DNA of 64,000 bases from Lentisphaeria bacterium (GTDB lineage: Bacteria; Verrucomicrobiota; Lentisphaeria; Victivallales; Victivallaceae), in the NCBI GenBank assembly GCA_900768505.1, contig CAAGED010000047.1, positions 1-64,000 on the forward strand, in the 5' to 3' direction. Shown in pieces: positions 8,042 to 16,812 of the stretch. The notes beneath the pieces were generated by a model. The model saw only the letters and a program-made list of their open reading frames with translations, searched no databases and was not told the DNA's origin. Every line of letters begins with the position of its first letter. Position 1 is the stretch's first letter. Position numbers and translations under genes: made by a program.

Positions 8042-9771
8042 TTTGCATCCTTCTTTTCCGGATCGGTTTTATGATCGTAACCGCTGGCAACTTCCCGAAG
8101 CAGGATTTCCGTTTCCGCCATGTGTTCGCCCAGCAAATGGGCAATTTGTTGAACTGTCACCACATTCTTCTTGATAACTTCCCGCGCCTTTTCCGAAATC
8201 TGCTCCCGGCGCAACTCCGCCTGAGTCACATCCTGAATAATCGCCCCTGCGGTATGATTGGTGTCAATGCTGAAAATGGCAATATCCAAAATTCGGTCGC
8301 CATACATGTAATTATTGCGTACAATCTCCTTACCTGATTCCAGTACTGATTCAAATAAATCATAAAAATCCAAAATCAACTTTAAATCCACCCCCGGCAA
8401 ACCGGGTGTCGCCTCGTAAGCAATCTGCGTGGATTCGTCGAAGAGGTCGGCAAAATGCCGATTACATTCGATGATTCTCAAGTGTCGGTCCACAATCACC
8501 ACGCCAGCCGGAATATATTTAACCAAGGCATTGCTCTTGTTTTGAGCCTGCTTTTTTAAAAACGAGAGACACATGGCATTTTCAGCCTTGCCGGCCAGAA
8601 TTGCCTTGGCAAAATTGCGGCAGGTGAAATATCCGCAGCCGCCGCAATTAAGTTCATCCTCAATCGAGTGCTTGCCAATGGCGGAGAGTACCGTTTTGAT
8701 GGCAGCATCCGAATAAACATTATCCGGAACCGCTTCAGTAGCAATTTTCTGCTCAATATTTTCGTCAAGTTGCCGTCCGACACTACTGCGGCAACTCATG
8801 GTGTCGGCGGCGGCGATCAGGCCGGAGAGCGAATTGCCGTTGTTACTCATTACCGGGCCGTTGACGCACCCACCGCTGCAGGCCAAAACCTCCAGAAATA
8901 CCCGGCGATTTGGAGCGATTTCTTCAGCATCGCTGTTACTCAAGATCCGCTTGATGTTCTGCAAACCGGATACTGCAAGGTAACAGGTTTTATCCGTCGG
9001 GTCACCGCGCAAAGTTTCGTTCATGCCGCCTTCGATGGAATAAAAACGCCCCTCATCGGCGTTTTCCGGTATAAATTTGCTTCCTGGATCTGGTGAAATA
9101 CTGTTTAAATCAATATTTTCCTGCTGCAAAAAGCGTTTTAACTCCTCAAACGTCAATGCAGCATCCAATAATTTTTCATTATGATCCGCTTCATTTTTCT
9201 TGGCGGCGCAGGGGCCGATAAAAACAATGGCAATATCTTCTCCATATTTCCGACGCAATAATTTACAATGCGCCATCACCGGAGAAAGAACCGGGGTAAT
9301 GAATTTTTTCATATCCGGCAGATATTTACTGATGTAGTCCACCGCCGCCGGACAAGCTGAGCTGATAAAGAGGCCGTTGTCGCAACTGCGCAATAATTCG
9401 GCGGTATGACTGCTTACCATTTGCGCCCCAAGTGCCGTCTCGCTCACTCCATAAAAGCCTAATTTCAGCAGCGCCGCAATCATATTTTCCGGCTTAACGC
9501 CGCGAAAGTGGCTGACGTAACTGGGAGCCAGTGATACAATTACCTTTCTCCCCTGCCCCAGCATGAATTTCACTTTGGAGAGGTCATCCCGGATTTGCTT
9601 GGCATGAGCCGGACACATAACCACGCAAATACCGCAGGACACGCACAAATCCGGCATTACACTGGCGCGTCCATTGATTACCTTAATTGCCTTGCAGGGG
9701 CAATGCCGAACGCACTTGTAACAATCCTGACATTCGTTTTCGGTCGTGTACACCGGGAAGTTGTGATTCAT
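8038..9771 (-). CDS. Sensory [FeFe] hydrogenase (HydS-like, group C) with PAS domain
   Basis: Probable H2/redox sensor. In order: two [4Fe-4S] ferredoxin motifs (about residues 14-53), an H-cluster domain (about 70-310), a CGGCGYFTC four-Cys Fe-S motif (from Cys376), a PAS domain (about 415-520) and a short helical C-terminus. L1 reads SSACP: the cluster ligand (Cys140) is kept, but the adjacent proton-transfer Cys of catalytic enzymes is Ala139. L2 is GPC188AAKKNE and L3 E294VLAC298SGGC302. That substitution and domain order match sensory enzymes such as Thermotoga HydS, as I recall them. I chose the ATG 7 nt after AAAGGA; a TTG six nt upstream is less likely. Its stop overlaps the phosphatase start. 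Confidence 0.92.
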   Translation of the reverse strand: MNHNFPVYTTENECQDCYKCVRHCPCKAIKVINGRASVMPDLCVSCGICVVMCPAHAKQIRDDLSKVKFMLGQGRKVIVSLAPSYVSHFRGVKPENMIAALLKLGFYGVSETALGAQMVSSHTAELLRSCDNGLFISSACPAAVDYISKYLPDMKKFITPVLSPVMAHCKLLRRKYGEDIAIVFIGPCAAKKNEADHNEKLLDAALTFEELKRFLQQENIDLNSISPDPGSKFIPENADEGRFYSIEGGMNETLRGDPTDKTCYLAVSGLQNIKRILSNSDAEEIAPNRRVFLEVLACSGGCVNGPVMSNNGNSLSGLIAAADTMSCRSSVGRQLDENIEQKIATEAVPDNVYSDAAIKTVLSAIGKHSIEDELNCGGCGYFTCRNFAKAILAGKAENAMCLSFLKKQAQNKSNALVKYIPAGVVIVDRHLRIIECNRHFADLFDESTQIAYEATPGLPGVDLKLILDFYDLFESVLESGKEIVRNNYMYGDRILDIAIFSIDTNHTAGAIIQDVTQAELRREQISEKAREVIKKNVVTVQQIAHLLGEHMAETEILLREVASGYDHKTDPEKKDAK

Positions 9772-9817
9772 ATCCAAGTCCTTTCAATAAATCTGATTTT
9801 TTATGCCGCCGATTTGA

Positions 9818-10069
9818 TTACTTGAATAAATCCTTCATAATGGCCAGAATCATTCCGGCGTCAACATTAGTGTAGGTTCGGTCATTAACCACCAGAATCG
9901 GCCCTTGATTGCACAAATTGCGGCAAAGCGAGCAACCAAGTTTAATATCCACTTCGTCTTTAAGATTGCGTTGCTCAAGAAAATTCTCGATAACACGCAA
10001 ATTTTTTTCATTTCCCCGGGCGAAGCAAGAACTGCCCAGACAAATAATAATTTCCGGTTTTTCTTTCAA
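9818..10069 (-). CDS. Thioredoxin-like [2Fe-2S] ferredoxin, first gene of hydrogenase operon
   Basis: An 83-residue protein with Cys-x4-Cys (ICLGSSC) and a GCSLCRNLC segment followed by NQGPILVVND, the pattern of NuoE-type thioredoxin-like [2Fe-2S] ferredoxins. The start is a TTG preceded by AGGAAG at 6 nt; no in-frame ATG exists nearby, so the TTG is probably genuine. It is the most upstream of the five hydrogen genes, 46 nt before the sensory hydrogenase. It differs clearly in sequence from the second small ferredoxin of the operon, so the two are likely to serve different partners. Confidence 0.85.
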   Translation of the reverse strand: MKEKPEIIICLGSSCFARGNEKNLRVIENFLEQRNLKDEVDIKLGCSLCRNLCNQGPILVVNDRTYTNVDAGMILAIMKDLFK

Positions 10070-10104
10070 AATATACTTCCTGACACTTGTATTCCAACAC
10101 TGAA

Positions 10105-11085
10105 TTAAGATTTTTTGGAATCAACATTTATTATTCTGGTATTCATTATCCGATCCAAAATCGATCGCTTGGTAAAAAACACTGCCAACGGAGAAGTAAT
10201 GGCAAAAAACGGCACACAGCATGCATAAATGCAACTGCGCACATATCCCACCTCGTCATCCGGCTCTTCTCCAGCCAGGAAAACGCCAAAATACCACATT
10301 CCGAAAGTTTGCCCGTAATATCCAAGCGAAAACGGCATTGCCACTGCGAAAGTCAGCAGCCCCATAAATAGCAGAAATGCTCCGTTCAACGCCGCCGTGG
10401 ATCGTTCAATAATTTTGCAAACACCATCCCAGCGGGTAATAACAATGCCGCGGTCTTCGCGGGAAATTGAGTATGTCTTATAAGATTTTGGCACTTTTGC
10501 TCCTTCAATTGTTTTTTTCCGCATATCTTCAAGCTGCTTAAGCCGTTCAGCTGAATCTCCCTCCCTGGCTTCCGGAATTTCCGCATTGCTTAAAGCAGCT
10601 TTTACAGCCATCTCTTTTGCCGCCAGATAAGCGTCAGTTGGTTGACATTTTTCTTCAACCGCAGATGATAACAGCGCCCACGCACTTAAAAAAGCAAAAA
10701 TTGCCATTACTGCAAAAATCAGTGCAAAATCCATCAGCCCTGCTCCCACCCGCCGCATTACCGGCGAATCCTGTGGAATAAGTTTATTCTGAAACGAGGT
10801 GGTCATCGGCATTGCATCCGGCGCCGGAACATTATTTTTCTTTTTTTTCTTCTTGTTTTTTTGATTTTCCAGCTCCTGCTGCGCCAATTCCTCCGGAGTA
10901 AGCGGCGGATTCTGAACTACATTTTCCAAAAAATCATATTTTTTTGCGTCCTTGTACTGCGCGAGCAGCGAATTGCGCACCTGCGTATTGGCGTAAATTT
11001 CACAATCCTCGGCCAATTTAATCATTTCATTTTTGCTGAACGGCCCGTAAATTGTACCGTCATCGTCTTTTACAAAAAAATCCAT
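10105..11085 (-). CDS. GYF_2/RDD domain membrane protein
   Basis: A 326-residue membrane protein. Residues 1-60 resemble the GYF_2 domain (DGTIYGPFSKNEMIKLAED). Next comes a Lys-rich linker with a KKKKKK run, then an RDD-type membrane domain starting near VMRRVGAGLMDFALIF with hydrophobic segments around 135-160, 235-260 and 280-305. RDD proteins are integral membrane proteins, several tied to transport or stress, without one common activity. A long polar loop separates the first and second membrane segments. GGTAGG precedes the ATG. It lies 35 nt upstream of the hydrogen operon on the same strand and might share its promoter. Confidence 0.8.
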   Translation of the reverse strand: MDFFVKDDDGTIYGPFSKNEMIKLAEDCEIYANTQVRNSLLAQYKDAKKYDFLENVVQNPPLTPEELAQQELENQKNKKKKKKNNVPAPDAMPMTTSFQNKLIPQDSPVMRRVGAGLMDFALIFAVMAIFAFLSAWALLSSAVEEKCQPTDAYLAAKEMAVKAALSNAEIPEAREGDSAERLKQLEDMRKKTIEGAKVPKSYKTYSISREDRGIVITRWDGVCKIIERSTAALNGAFLLFMGLLTFAVAMPFSLGYYGQTFGMWYFGVFLAGEEPDDEVGYVRSCIYACCVPFFAITSPLAVFFTKRSILDRIMNTRIINVDSKKS

Positions 11086-11200
11086 TTACCTACCCCATAA
11101 ATATAAAACAAAATCAGTTAAGAAAACACCCGTCCCACCATTTTTTTTAAAAAAATATCACCTTACTGCGAGTTGACGGCACTCCCCCACATTTTTACAA

Positions 11201-11821
11201 TTAATGTCCGATTCCCGGATGCACCAATTTTCTCTTGCGATACCAAAGATGATGAACCGCCTTACCCTGCTCGTTCCAGCGCAGTTCAAAATCACTTTTT
11301 ATTGCGTTTAAATCCGCATCCGGCGCCACGGGATCGAACAAATTAGACAATTCAATCACCCGCCGCACTGCATTATGATAATACTCATCATCGCTGGAAA
11401 AGTGAAATTCGCCATTTTCCGCCAGTACCCGATGTATTTTTATCACGAAATCCGAGCAAAGCAGCCGATTGCCGCGATGCCGCCCCTTGGGCCATGGGTC
11501 GGGACAAAGCAGGTGAATACGCTTCAATACGCCGTCGCCAATCATATAACCCAGCAGATTTTTGGCTTCGCTGCGCAGTAAAAGCATATTATTGACATTT
11601 TCACGTTCATTGCGCTTCTGCAATTTTTTCAGTCGCCCGATCATAACATCGGCACCCAAAATCAGACGCTGGGGAAATTTTTTTGCCAATGCAGTGGAAA
11701 AAGATCCCTTGCCGCATCCCAAATCCAATTCCACAGCCTCATATTTATCCAACGGAAGCTCCAGCAACTCATAGCGGGAGTTAAAAATTCTAATATCTCC
11801 TACCTCAGCTTGTTCAGTCAA
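11201..11821 (-). CDS. trmB: tRNA (guanine-46-N7)-methyltransferase
   Basis: Methylates G46 in the variable loop of many tRNAs using S-adenosylmethionine. The 206 residues include the SAM loop ELDLGCGKGSF, the TrmB signature CPDPWPKGRHRGNR in the middle, and the C-terminal SDFELRWNEQGKAVHHLWYRK region. The start is TTG with a strong GAGGTGA site 5 nt upstream, so a non-ATG start is credible. Length fits the family. It stands alone, transcribed away from the phosphatase gene on the other side. Confidence 0.95.
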   Translation of the reverse strand: MTEQAEVGDIRIFNSRYELLELPLDKYEAVELDLGCGKGSFSTALAKKFPQRLILGADVMIGRLKKLQKRNERENVNNMLLLRSEAKNLLGYMIGDGVLKRIHLLCPDPWPKGRHRGNRLLCSDFVIKIHRVLAENGEFHFSSDDEYYHNAVRRVIELSNLFDPVAPDADLNAIKSDFELRWNEQGKAVHHLWYRKRKLVHPGIGH

Positions 11822-12017
11822 AATTCACCTCTTTATCGCAATATTGTGAAAATATACGCAAAATCTTCTTTAAATGTGTTTTTTGCGTGCTATATTAAAT
11901 GCATTAATTACCCAAAAATTGGAAAAAATTTTTCCTGTATACTTAAAATAGTTCATGTTTGGCGTTTTCGCAAGATTGAAAATAAACAATATTGCATGAA
12001 AAATCGGAGCTGCTTGT

Positions 12018-12479
12018 ATGAAAATCATTTTTGTCTGCACCGGAAACACCTGCCGCAGTCCAATGGCGGAAGCATATTTCCGCGCCCGGTGCAAAAATGA
12101 AAGTTTTTTCGATCAACTGGAAGTATCCTCAGCCGGTTTGGCCGCCTCAACCGGCGCTCCGGCCTCCGAATATGCGATCAAGGTGATGAGCGAGTACGGA
12201 GTGGATTTAACGAATTTTCGTTCCACCCAATTAAAAAGCTACCATCTTGATTATGATTTAATTGTACCAATGTGTGACTCTCACCGGCAGTTGATTATTG
12301 ATTATTTTCCGGAAGCGGTGGATAAAATCCGGTTATTGATGAGTTTTGCCCCCTTCCCCGGCGCGAATGACGTTGCGGATCCCTTCGGCGGTTCGCTGCC
12401 CGTTTATCGGAGTTGCTTTCGGCAGATGAAACGAGGGTTGGACGGACTTTTCGAATATGTAGCAAAAAAACTTGAATAA
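12018..12479 (+). CDS. Low-molecular-weight protein-tyrosine phosphatase family protein
   Basis: A 153-residue cytosolic protein with the signature loop VCTGNTCRSPMAEA (nucleophile Cys7, Arg13) and the general-acid motif DPFGG (Asp121). Family members dephosphorylate phosphotyrosine or small phospho-substrates; arsenate reductases share the fold but lack this exact loop context. GGAG precedes the ATG. It lies 53 nt upstream of the rpiB-glyA fusion on the same strand. The same neighbour order of such phosphatases with rpiB and glyA is familiar from Gram-positive genomes, where an L-threonylcarbamoyladenylate synthase often comes first. The physiological substrate is not clear. Confidence 0.93.
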   Translation: MKIIFVCTGNTCRSPMAEAYFRARCKNESFFDQLEVSSAGLAASTGAPASEYAIKVMSEYGVDLTNFRSTQLKSYHLDYDLIVPMCDSHRQLIIDYFPEAVDKIRLLMSFAPFPGANDVADPFGGSLPVYRSCFRQMKRGLDGLFEYVAKKLE

Positions 12480-12532
12480 TAATTTATCAACCATAATATT
12501 ATGAACCATAAACACTTTTAAGGATGTGTGCA

Positions 12533-14251
12533 ATGAATTTCATCAAAGATTTCCACGGTAAGAAACTTACCATGTCAATCGGAGCCGATCATGGCGGTTT
12601 TGAACTTAAAAACCAGTTGATCGATGAACTAAAATCCAGAAAAATCGAGATCATTGACTGCGGCCCGTTCAAATACGATGCGCAGGATGATTATCCGGAT
12701 TTCGCCGCCCCGGCCGCCATGGCCATCTCCTGCGGCAAGGCCGATTGCGGCATCCTCATCTGCCGTTCCGGCATGGGTATGGCCATGGCCGCCAACCGCT
12801 TCCACAATGTACGCGCCGTGGTTGACACCTCCGCAGACGTGGTCAAAACGAGTCGGGAGCATAATTGTGCCAACATGCTGGTTGTCTCCGGCGACCGTAT
12901 GGATTTTCAGCAGGTTATTCCCTTGCTGGATGCATTCCTTAATACGCCGTTTTCTTCCGAGGCAAGACACGCCAGACGTTTGACCAATTTGGAAGTAGAA
13001 ACTTATGATGACATCGCTGCGCTGCGCAACGCCGATCCGGCCATAGCCGAAATGATCGACCGGGAGGCAAAACGCCAATATGAGGGAATTGAATTGATTG
13101 CCTCCGAGAACTTCACCAGCTGCGCCGTTCGCGCCGCTCAGGGCTCGGTTCTTACAAATAAATATGCCGAGGGATATCCCGGCAAACGTTATTACAACGG
13201 ATGTGAATTTATTGACGAAGTTGAGGCACTGGCCATTGAACGCGCCTGCAAACTCTTCGGAGCAGAGGCGGCCAACGTTCAGCCCCACTCCGGCAGCAGC
13301 GCCAACATGGCGGTATATTTTGCATTGCTCCAGCCGGGAGACACGGTACTTTCAATGAGTTTGGATCACGGCGGTCACCTCACTCACGGCCATCCGATGA
13401 ATTTCAGCGGCCGTTTGTTCAATATTGTTCCCTACGGCGTAGATCGTGAAACCGAGATGATTAATTATGATGAAGTCGAGCGCCTTGCCTTGGAAAACAA
13501 GCCAAAAATGATTTTGGTAGGAGCCAGCGCCTACCCACGCACTCTGAATTTCGCCCGCTTCCGGGAAATTGCCGACAAAGTTGGCGCCATCCTCTTTACC
13601 GATATGGCGCATATTGCCGGATTGGTGGCGGCCGGAGAGCATCCCAACCCCGTACCATATTGCGATGTGGTAACTACTACCACTCACAAAACATTGCGCG
13701 GCCCCCGTGCCGGTTTGATTCTCTGCCGCGAAAAATATATCAAAGCGATTAACTCCCAGGTATTTCCGGGACTTCAGGGCGGTCCGTTGGAACACGTTAT
13801 TGCGGCCAAGGCGGTTTGTTTCGGCGAAGCAATGCGGGATGAATTCAAAAGCTACATGCATCAGGTAAAACTCAACGCCGCTAAATTGGCACAAGAGTTG
13901 GCCAAGCGCAATTTCCGAATTGTATCCGGCGGCACAGATAACCATCTGATGTTGATTGACCTGCGTCCCAAAAATTCCACCGGAAAAGAGATTGCCAACG
14001 CTTTGGATAAGGCGAAGATCACGGTTAACAAGAATATGATCCCGTTTGATCCGGAGAAGCCCTTTGTCACCAGCGGAATCCGTATCGGTACTCCGGCGGT
14101 CACTACTCGCGGAATGAAAGAAGATGCCATGGTTAAGATTGCCGAATTCATTGACCGGGCGGTTGAACTTAAAAATGACGAAGCCGGTTTACTGGCGTTG
14201 GGCGAAGAGGTCAAGGCGTTTGCTATGCAGTATCCCATGCCCCATTTTTAA
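12533..14251 (+). CDS. Fusion of ribose-5-phosphate isomerase B and serine hydroxymethyltransferase
   Basis: One uninterrupted ORF encodes two enzymes. Residues about 13-152 are RpiB-like, with Asp19-His20 in GADHGG, the catalytic-type Cys77 in ILICRSG and His110 in REHN. The family's usual Gly-Thr after the Cys is Arg-Ser here. Residues about 160-572 are a full-length GlyA with the PLP-binding Lys386 in [10 protein letters not shown] and the Tyr-rich [12 protein letters not shown] segment. The linker is only about ten residues and there is no stop or frameshift. GlyA makes glycine and 5,10-methylene-THF from serine; RpiB interconverts ribose- and ribulose-5-phosphate. I chose the ATG 8 nt after AAGGA rather than the ATG at 12524, which overlaps that site. 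serS follows by 35 nt. Confidence 0.95.
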   Translation: MNFIKDFHGKKLTMSIGADHGGFELKNQLIDELKSRKIEIIDCGPFKYDAQDDYPDFAAPAAMAISCGKADCGILICRSGMGMAMAANRFHNVRAVVDTSADVVKTSREHNCANMLVVSGDRMDFQQVIPLLDAFLNTPFSSEARHARRLTNLEVETYDDIAALRNADPAIAEMIDREAKRQYEGIELIASENFTSCAVRAAQGSVLTNKYAEGYPGKRYYNGCEFIDEVEALAIERACKLFGAEAANVQPHSGSSANMAVYFALLQPGDTVLSMSLDHGGHLTHGHPMNFSGRLFNIVPYGVDRETEMINYDEVERLALENKPKMILVGASAYPRTLNFARFREIADKVGAILFTDMAHIAGLVAAGEHPNPVPYCDVVTTTTHKTLRGPRAGLILCREKYIKAINSQVFPGLQGGPLEHVIAAKAVCFGEAMRDEFKSYMHQVKLNAAKLAQELAKRNFRIVSGGTDNHLMLIDLRPKNSTGKEIANALDKAKITVNKNMIPFDPEKPFVTSGIRIGTPAVTTRGMKEDAMVKIAEFIDRAVELKNDEAGLLALGEEVKAFAMQYPMPHF

Positions 14252-14286
14252 TCGGTAAAATCCATAAAAACAGAGGTAAATCAATC

Positions 14287-15534
14287 ATGTTCGATATAAA
14301 ATTGATTCGTGAAAATATTGATGCGGTCAAGGCAATGCTAAAAAAGCGGGCCAGCGACATTGATGTCGATCAAATCGCCGCCATTGATGCCCAATACCGT
14401 GAATTGGTGACCAAGGTGGAGAATATGCGCGCCGAGCGCAATCGCCTGAGCAAAGAGTGCAAGACCAATCCGGCCGCCCGCGATCAGGTCAAGGCCTTGA
14501 AGGAGGAGATGACAGTGAGCGAGGAGAAGCTCGCTGCCATTGAAGCCGAACTCAATGACAAGCTCAGTTGGATGCCCAATATGATTGCCGCTGATGTTCC
14601 GGACGGCAAGGATGATCAGGACAATGTTGAGTTGCGCAAGGTGGGGAAAATTCGCAATTTCGATTTCCCGATCCGCGATCATCAGGAGCTGGGAGAATTG
14701 CTGGATATTATTGATACCCAACGTGGTGCAAAGGTGGCACAGTCGGGTTTTTATTACTGGAAGGGCAAAGGAGCCCTGTTGGTTCAGTCGCTCTTTTTCT
14801 GGGTTCAGCGTGAATTGGTGAATCGTGGATTTACCGATTTCATGACTCCTTGCGTAGCCAAGGCCAGAACACTTTTCGGTACGGGGTATCTACCATTTTT
14901 CGCCGATCAAACCTACAATTTGAGCAACGAGGATTTGGCGTTGATCGGTACCAGCGAGCAGACCTTGGTAGGATATCATGCCGACGAAGTGCTAAATGGC
15001 GACAAGCTGCCGAATTGTTACACCGCCTACACCCCCTGCTTCCGGACGGAATCCGGCAGTTACGGCAAGGCCAGCAAGGGCATTTTCCGGGTTCATCAGT
15101 TTCACAAGGTGGAGCAAATTATATTCTGTAAGCCGGAGGATTCGGTGAAATATCATGAATTCTGCCTGGCCAACGAAGAATATCTGCTTCAACAATTAGG
15201 GATTCCTTATCATGTGGTCAATGTATGTATTGGCGACATGGGGGCTCCGGGTTACAAGAAATATGATATTGAGGCCTGGTATCCCAGTTTCAACGGCTAT
15301 CGTGAAGTAACCAGCAATACCAATCTGACCGATTTCCAGAGTCGGCGGTTGAATATTCGATACAAGTGCGCCGACGGTACGCGTGATTATGTTCACACCA
15401 TCAGTGCGACGGCAGTTACCGACCGGGTGGCGATTGCCATATTGGAGAACAACCAGCAAGCTGACGGCAGCGTGATTGTTCCGGAGGTTCTACGTCCGTT
15501 GTGCGGATTTGACAAAATTGAGCCGGTAAAATAA
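14287..15534 (+). CDS. serS: Seryl-tRNA synthetase
   Basis: Class II aminoacyl-tRNA synthetase charging tRNA-Ser. The 415 residues show the N-terminal antiparallel coiled-coil arm (about 30-100), motif 2 in FRTESGSYGKASKGIFRVHQFHKVE, and motif 3 with NTNLTDFQSRRLNIRYK. It lacks an obvious extra domain. GAGG precedes the ATG. It directly follows the glyA fusion and may be cotranscribed with it, placing serine use in glycine formation and in translation together. A perfect 12-bp hairpin lies 21 nt after the stop. Confidence 0.96.
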   Translation: MFDIKLIRENIDAVKAMLKKRASDIDVDQIAAIDAQYRELVTKVENMRAERNRLSKECKTNPAARDQVKALKEEMTVSEEKLAAIEAELNDKLSWMPNMIAADVPDGKDDQDNVELRKVGKIRNFDFPIRDHQELGELLDIIDTQRGAKVAQSGFYYWKGKGALLVQSLFFWVQRELVNRGFTDFMTPCVAKARTLFGTGYLPFFADQTYNLSNEDLALIGTSEQTLVGYHADEVLNGDKLPNCYTAYTPCFRTESGSYGKASKGIFRVHQFHKVEQIIFCKPEDSVKYHEFCLANEEYLLQQLGIPYHVVNVCIGDMGAPGYKKYDIEAWYPSFNGYREVTSNTNLTDFQSRRLNIRYKCADGTRDYVHTISATAVTDRVAIAILENNQQADGSVIVPEVLRPLCGFDKIEPVK

Positions 15535-15555
15535 CCATCTGACAAAGTTTTTTTT

Positions 15556-15595
15556 AATATCCTGCAACCATTTTGCGAAGTGATTGCAGGATATT
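15556..15595 (+). other. Intergenic hairpin after serS without a 3' T tract
   Basis: Perfect 12-bp inverted repeat (AATATCCTGCAA / TTGCAGGATATT) with a 16-nt loop. Eight T residues lie before the hairpin, not after it, so it is not a textbook intrinsic terminator on either strand. It may end or stabilise the serS mRNA. Confidence 0.6.
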
Positions 15596-15797
15596 ATCGT
15601 TTATGCACGCAGTTATCAATTGATAATAAAAGTTTTTTTTACAATGTTTTTACATTTGCCGAGGTAAATTTGGTTGCAAAAAGTATTCTTTCGAGTTAGC
15701 TTTACCTGAGAAATAAATCAAAAATATAAAATTTTGTATTTTTGCTTTTTTTCAACAACCCAAAAATCAGAAAGAAAATTCAGAAAGGAAATGAATC

Positions 15798-16685
15798 ATG
15801 TCCACCCATAAATTGATTCTACTTGGCTCCGCCTTATTATCCACCGTATTATTAGGCGGTTGCTGCGGCAAATGTGTTGCTGACGAGGATAAGAAGCCGG
15901 AGACACCGGGGAATGCCGTCATGCCCGACACCATTGAAAAAACAAAGGCAGTTGTGGAAGTGAAAAATCCGTTACTCGACAATGAGTGGATTTTGATTAG
16001 TGAGTCCCTGCCCGGATTTAATAAAACTTGGACCAAGCCGGAGAATCCGATTTCAATAAAATTCAATGCGGACGGCAGTGCCGCCGGCAACGGCAGTGTA
16101 AACCGCTACAATACAAAATTTACTGCAAATGCTGATAATACCGTGCTGAAATTTTCGCCGATCGCCTCCACCCGGATGATGGGGCCAACCTTAAAATTGG
16201 AGATGCTCTACTTTGACACCTTGGGGAAAGTTACCGCATATAAAATTCAGGACGAGAAATTGATATTTCTTAACGGAGAAACAATTGTGGCTGAATTTAC
16301 TCAGGCTAAGGCAGTTCACACTGCGCCGGACACTGCCGGAATCAAAAATGTGGTTTGGGTACTGGATTTGAATTCGTTAACCGGCACGGATAAGAATTGG
16401 ACTAAACCGGCAGAGCCAATTACTCTGACCATTGGTTCTGACGGCAAGGTTGCCGGATGCGCCGGGGTCAACCGCTACTTTGGCAACCCGCAGCTGAACG
16501 AAAAGAAACAGAGCTTGAAATTGGATAATTTGGGTTGCACCATGATGATGGGGCCGGGAGCGGAATATGAAACTAAATATCTTCAGACCATCGCCAAGGC
16601 CGATAAATATCTCGTTTCACCGGACGGCAAGAGTATGAACTTGCTTAACGGCGACCAGGTATTGGCCAAGTTCAATAAACAATAA
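15798..16685 (+). CDS. Lipoprotein with two META (HslJ-like) domains
   Basis: A 295-residue exported lipoprotein: signal peptide with lipobox LLGGC (lipidated Cys22), a Pro/Glu-rich linker, then two related META-type domains at about 52-160 and 175-290. Each has an NEW/VVW start, a WTKP..PI segment, a DG..AG..VNRY turn and an MMGP segment followed by a C-terminal LNG strand, so the protein arose by internal duplication. The META domain of HslJ/YdhA-type proteins is linked to envelope stress and novobiocin resistance in E. coli; no enzymatic role is established. AAGGAAA precedes the ATG. The gene ends right beside the foreign element remnant. Confidence 0.86.
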   Translation: MSTHKLILLGSALLSTVLLGGCCGKCVADEDKKPETPGNAVMPDTIEKTKAVVEVKNPLLDNEWILISESLPGFNKTWTKPENPISIKFNADGSAAGNGSVNRYNTKFTANADNTVLKFSPIASTRMMGPTLKLEMLYFDTLGKVTAYKIQDEKLIFLNGETIVAEFTQAKAVHTAPDTAGIKNVVWVLDLNSLTGTDKNWTKPAEPITLTIGSDGKVAGCAGVNRYFGNPQLNEKKQSLKLDNLGCTMMMGPGAEYETKYLQTIAKADKYLVSPDGKSMNLLNGDQVLAKFNKQ

Positions 16686-16696
16686 ACAACTAATGT

Positions 16697-16780
16697 AAAG
16701 CCTGCTTGTTCTGTCAATTCAGCCGTTGCAATACCACGGTCGATTAACAGATAAAATAGTTTTTTATATGTAACAGCCAT
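16697..16780 (-). pseudogene. Truncated XRE-family regulator, N-terminus only
   Basis: From the ATG at 16780 the reading frame gives MAVTYKKLFYLLIDRGIATA then ELTEQAGF, which matches the opening of short Firmicutes helix-turn-helix (XRE) regulators. After the codons for Gly-Phe the frame runs into unrelated residues and then antisense to the lipoprotein gene, so the helix-turn-helix and the rest are missing. A strong GGGAGGG site and a consensus promoter remain. I read this as a broken foreign gene rather than a working 65-residue protein. Confidence 0.6.
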
Positions 16781-16812
16781 AGTACCCTCCCGATTTAAGA
16801 ATATACTTGTCT

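Noticed and set aside
10830..10865. Simple-sequence tract (A/T-rich homopolymer) as a phase-variation repeat
   Set aside because: It encodes a Lys-rich linker of varied AAA/AAG codons rather than a uniform repeat.
12629..13288. A 219-codon minus-strand ORF opposite the rpiB-glyA fusion
   Set aside because: It lies wholly within a well-supported gene and its translation follows the reverse of conserved coding sequence.
16583..16780. A 65-residue ORF antisense to the lipoprotein 3' end as an intact gene
   Set aside because: Only the first 28 codons look like a regulator; the rest is antisense read-through, so I call it a truncated gene.
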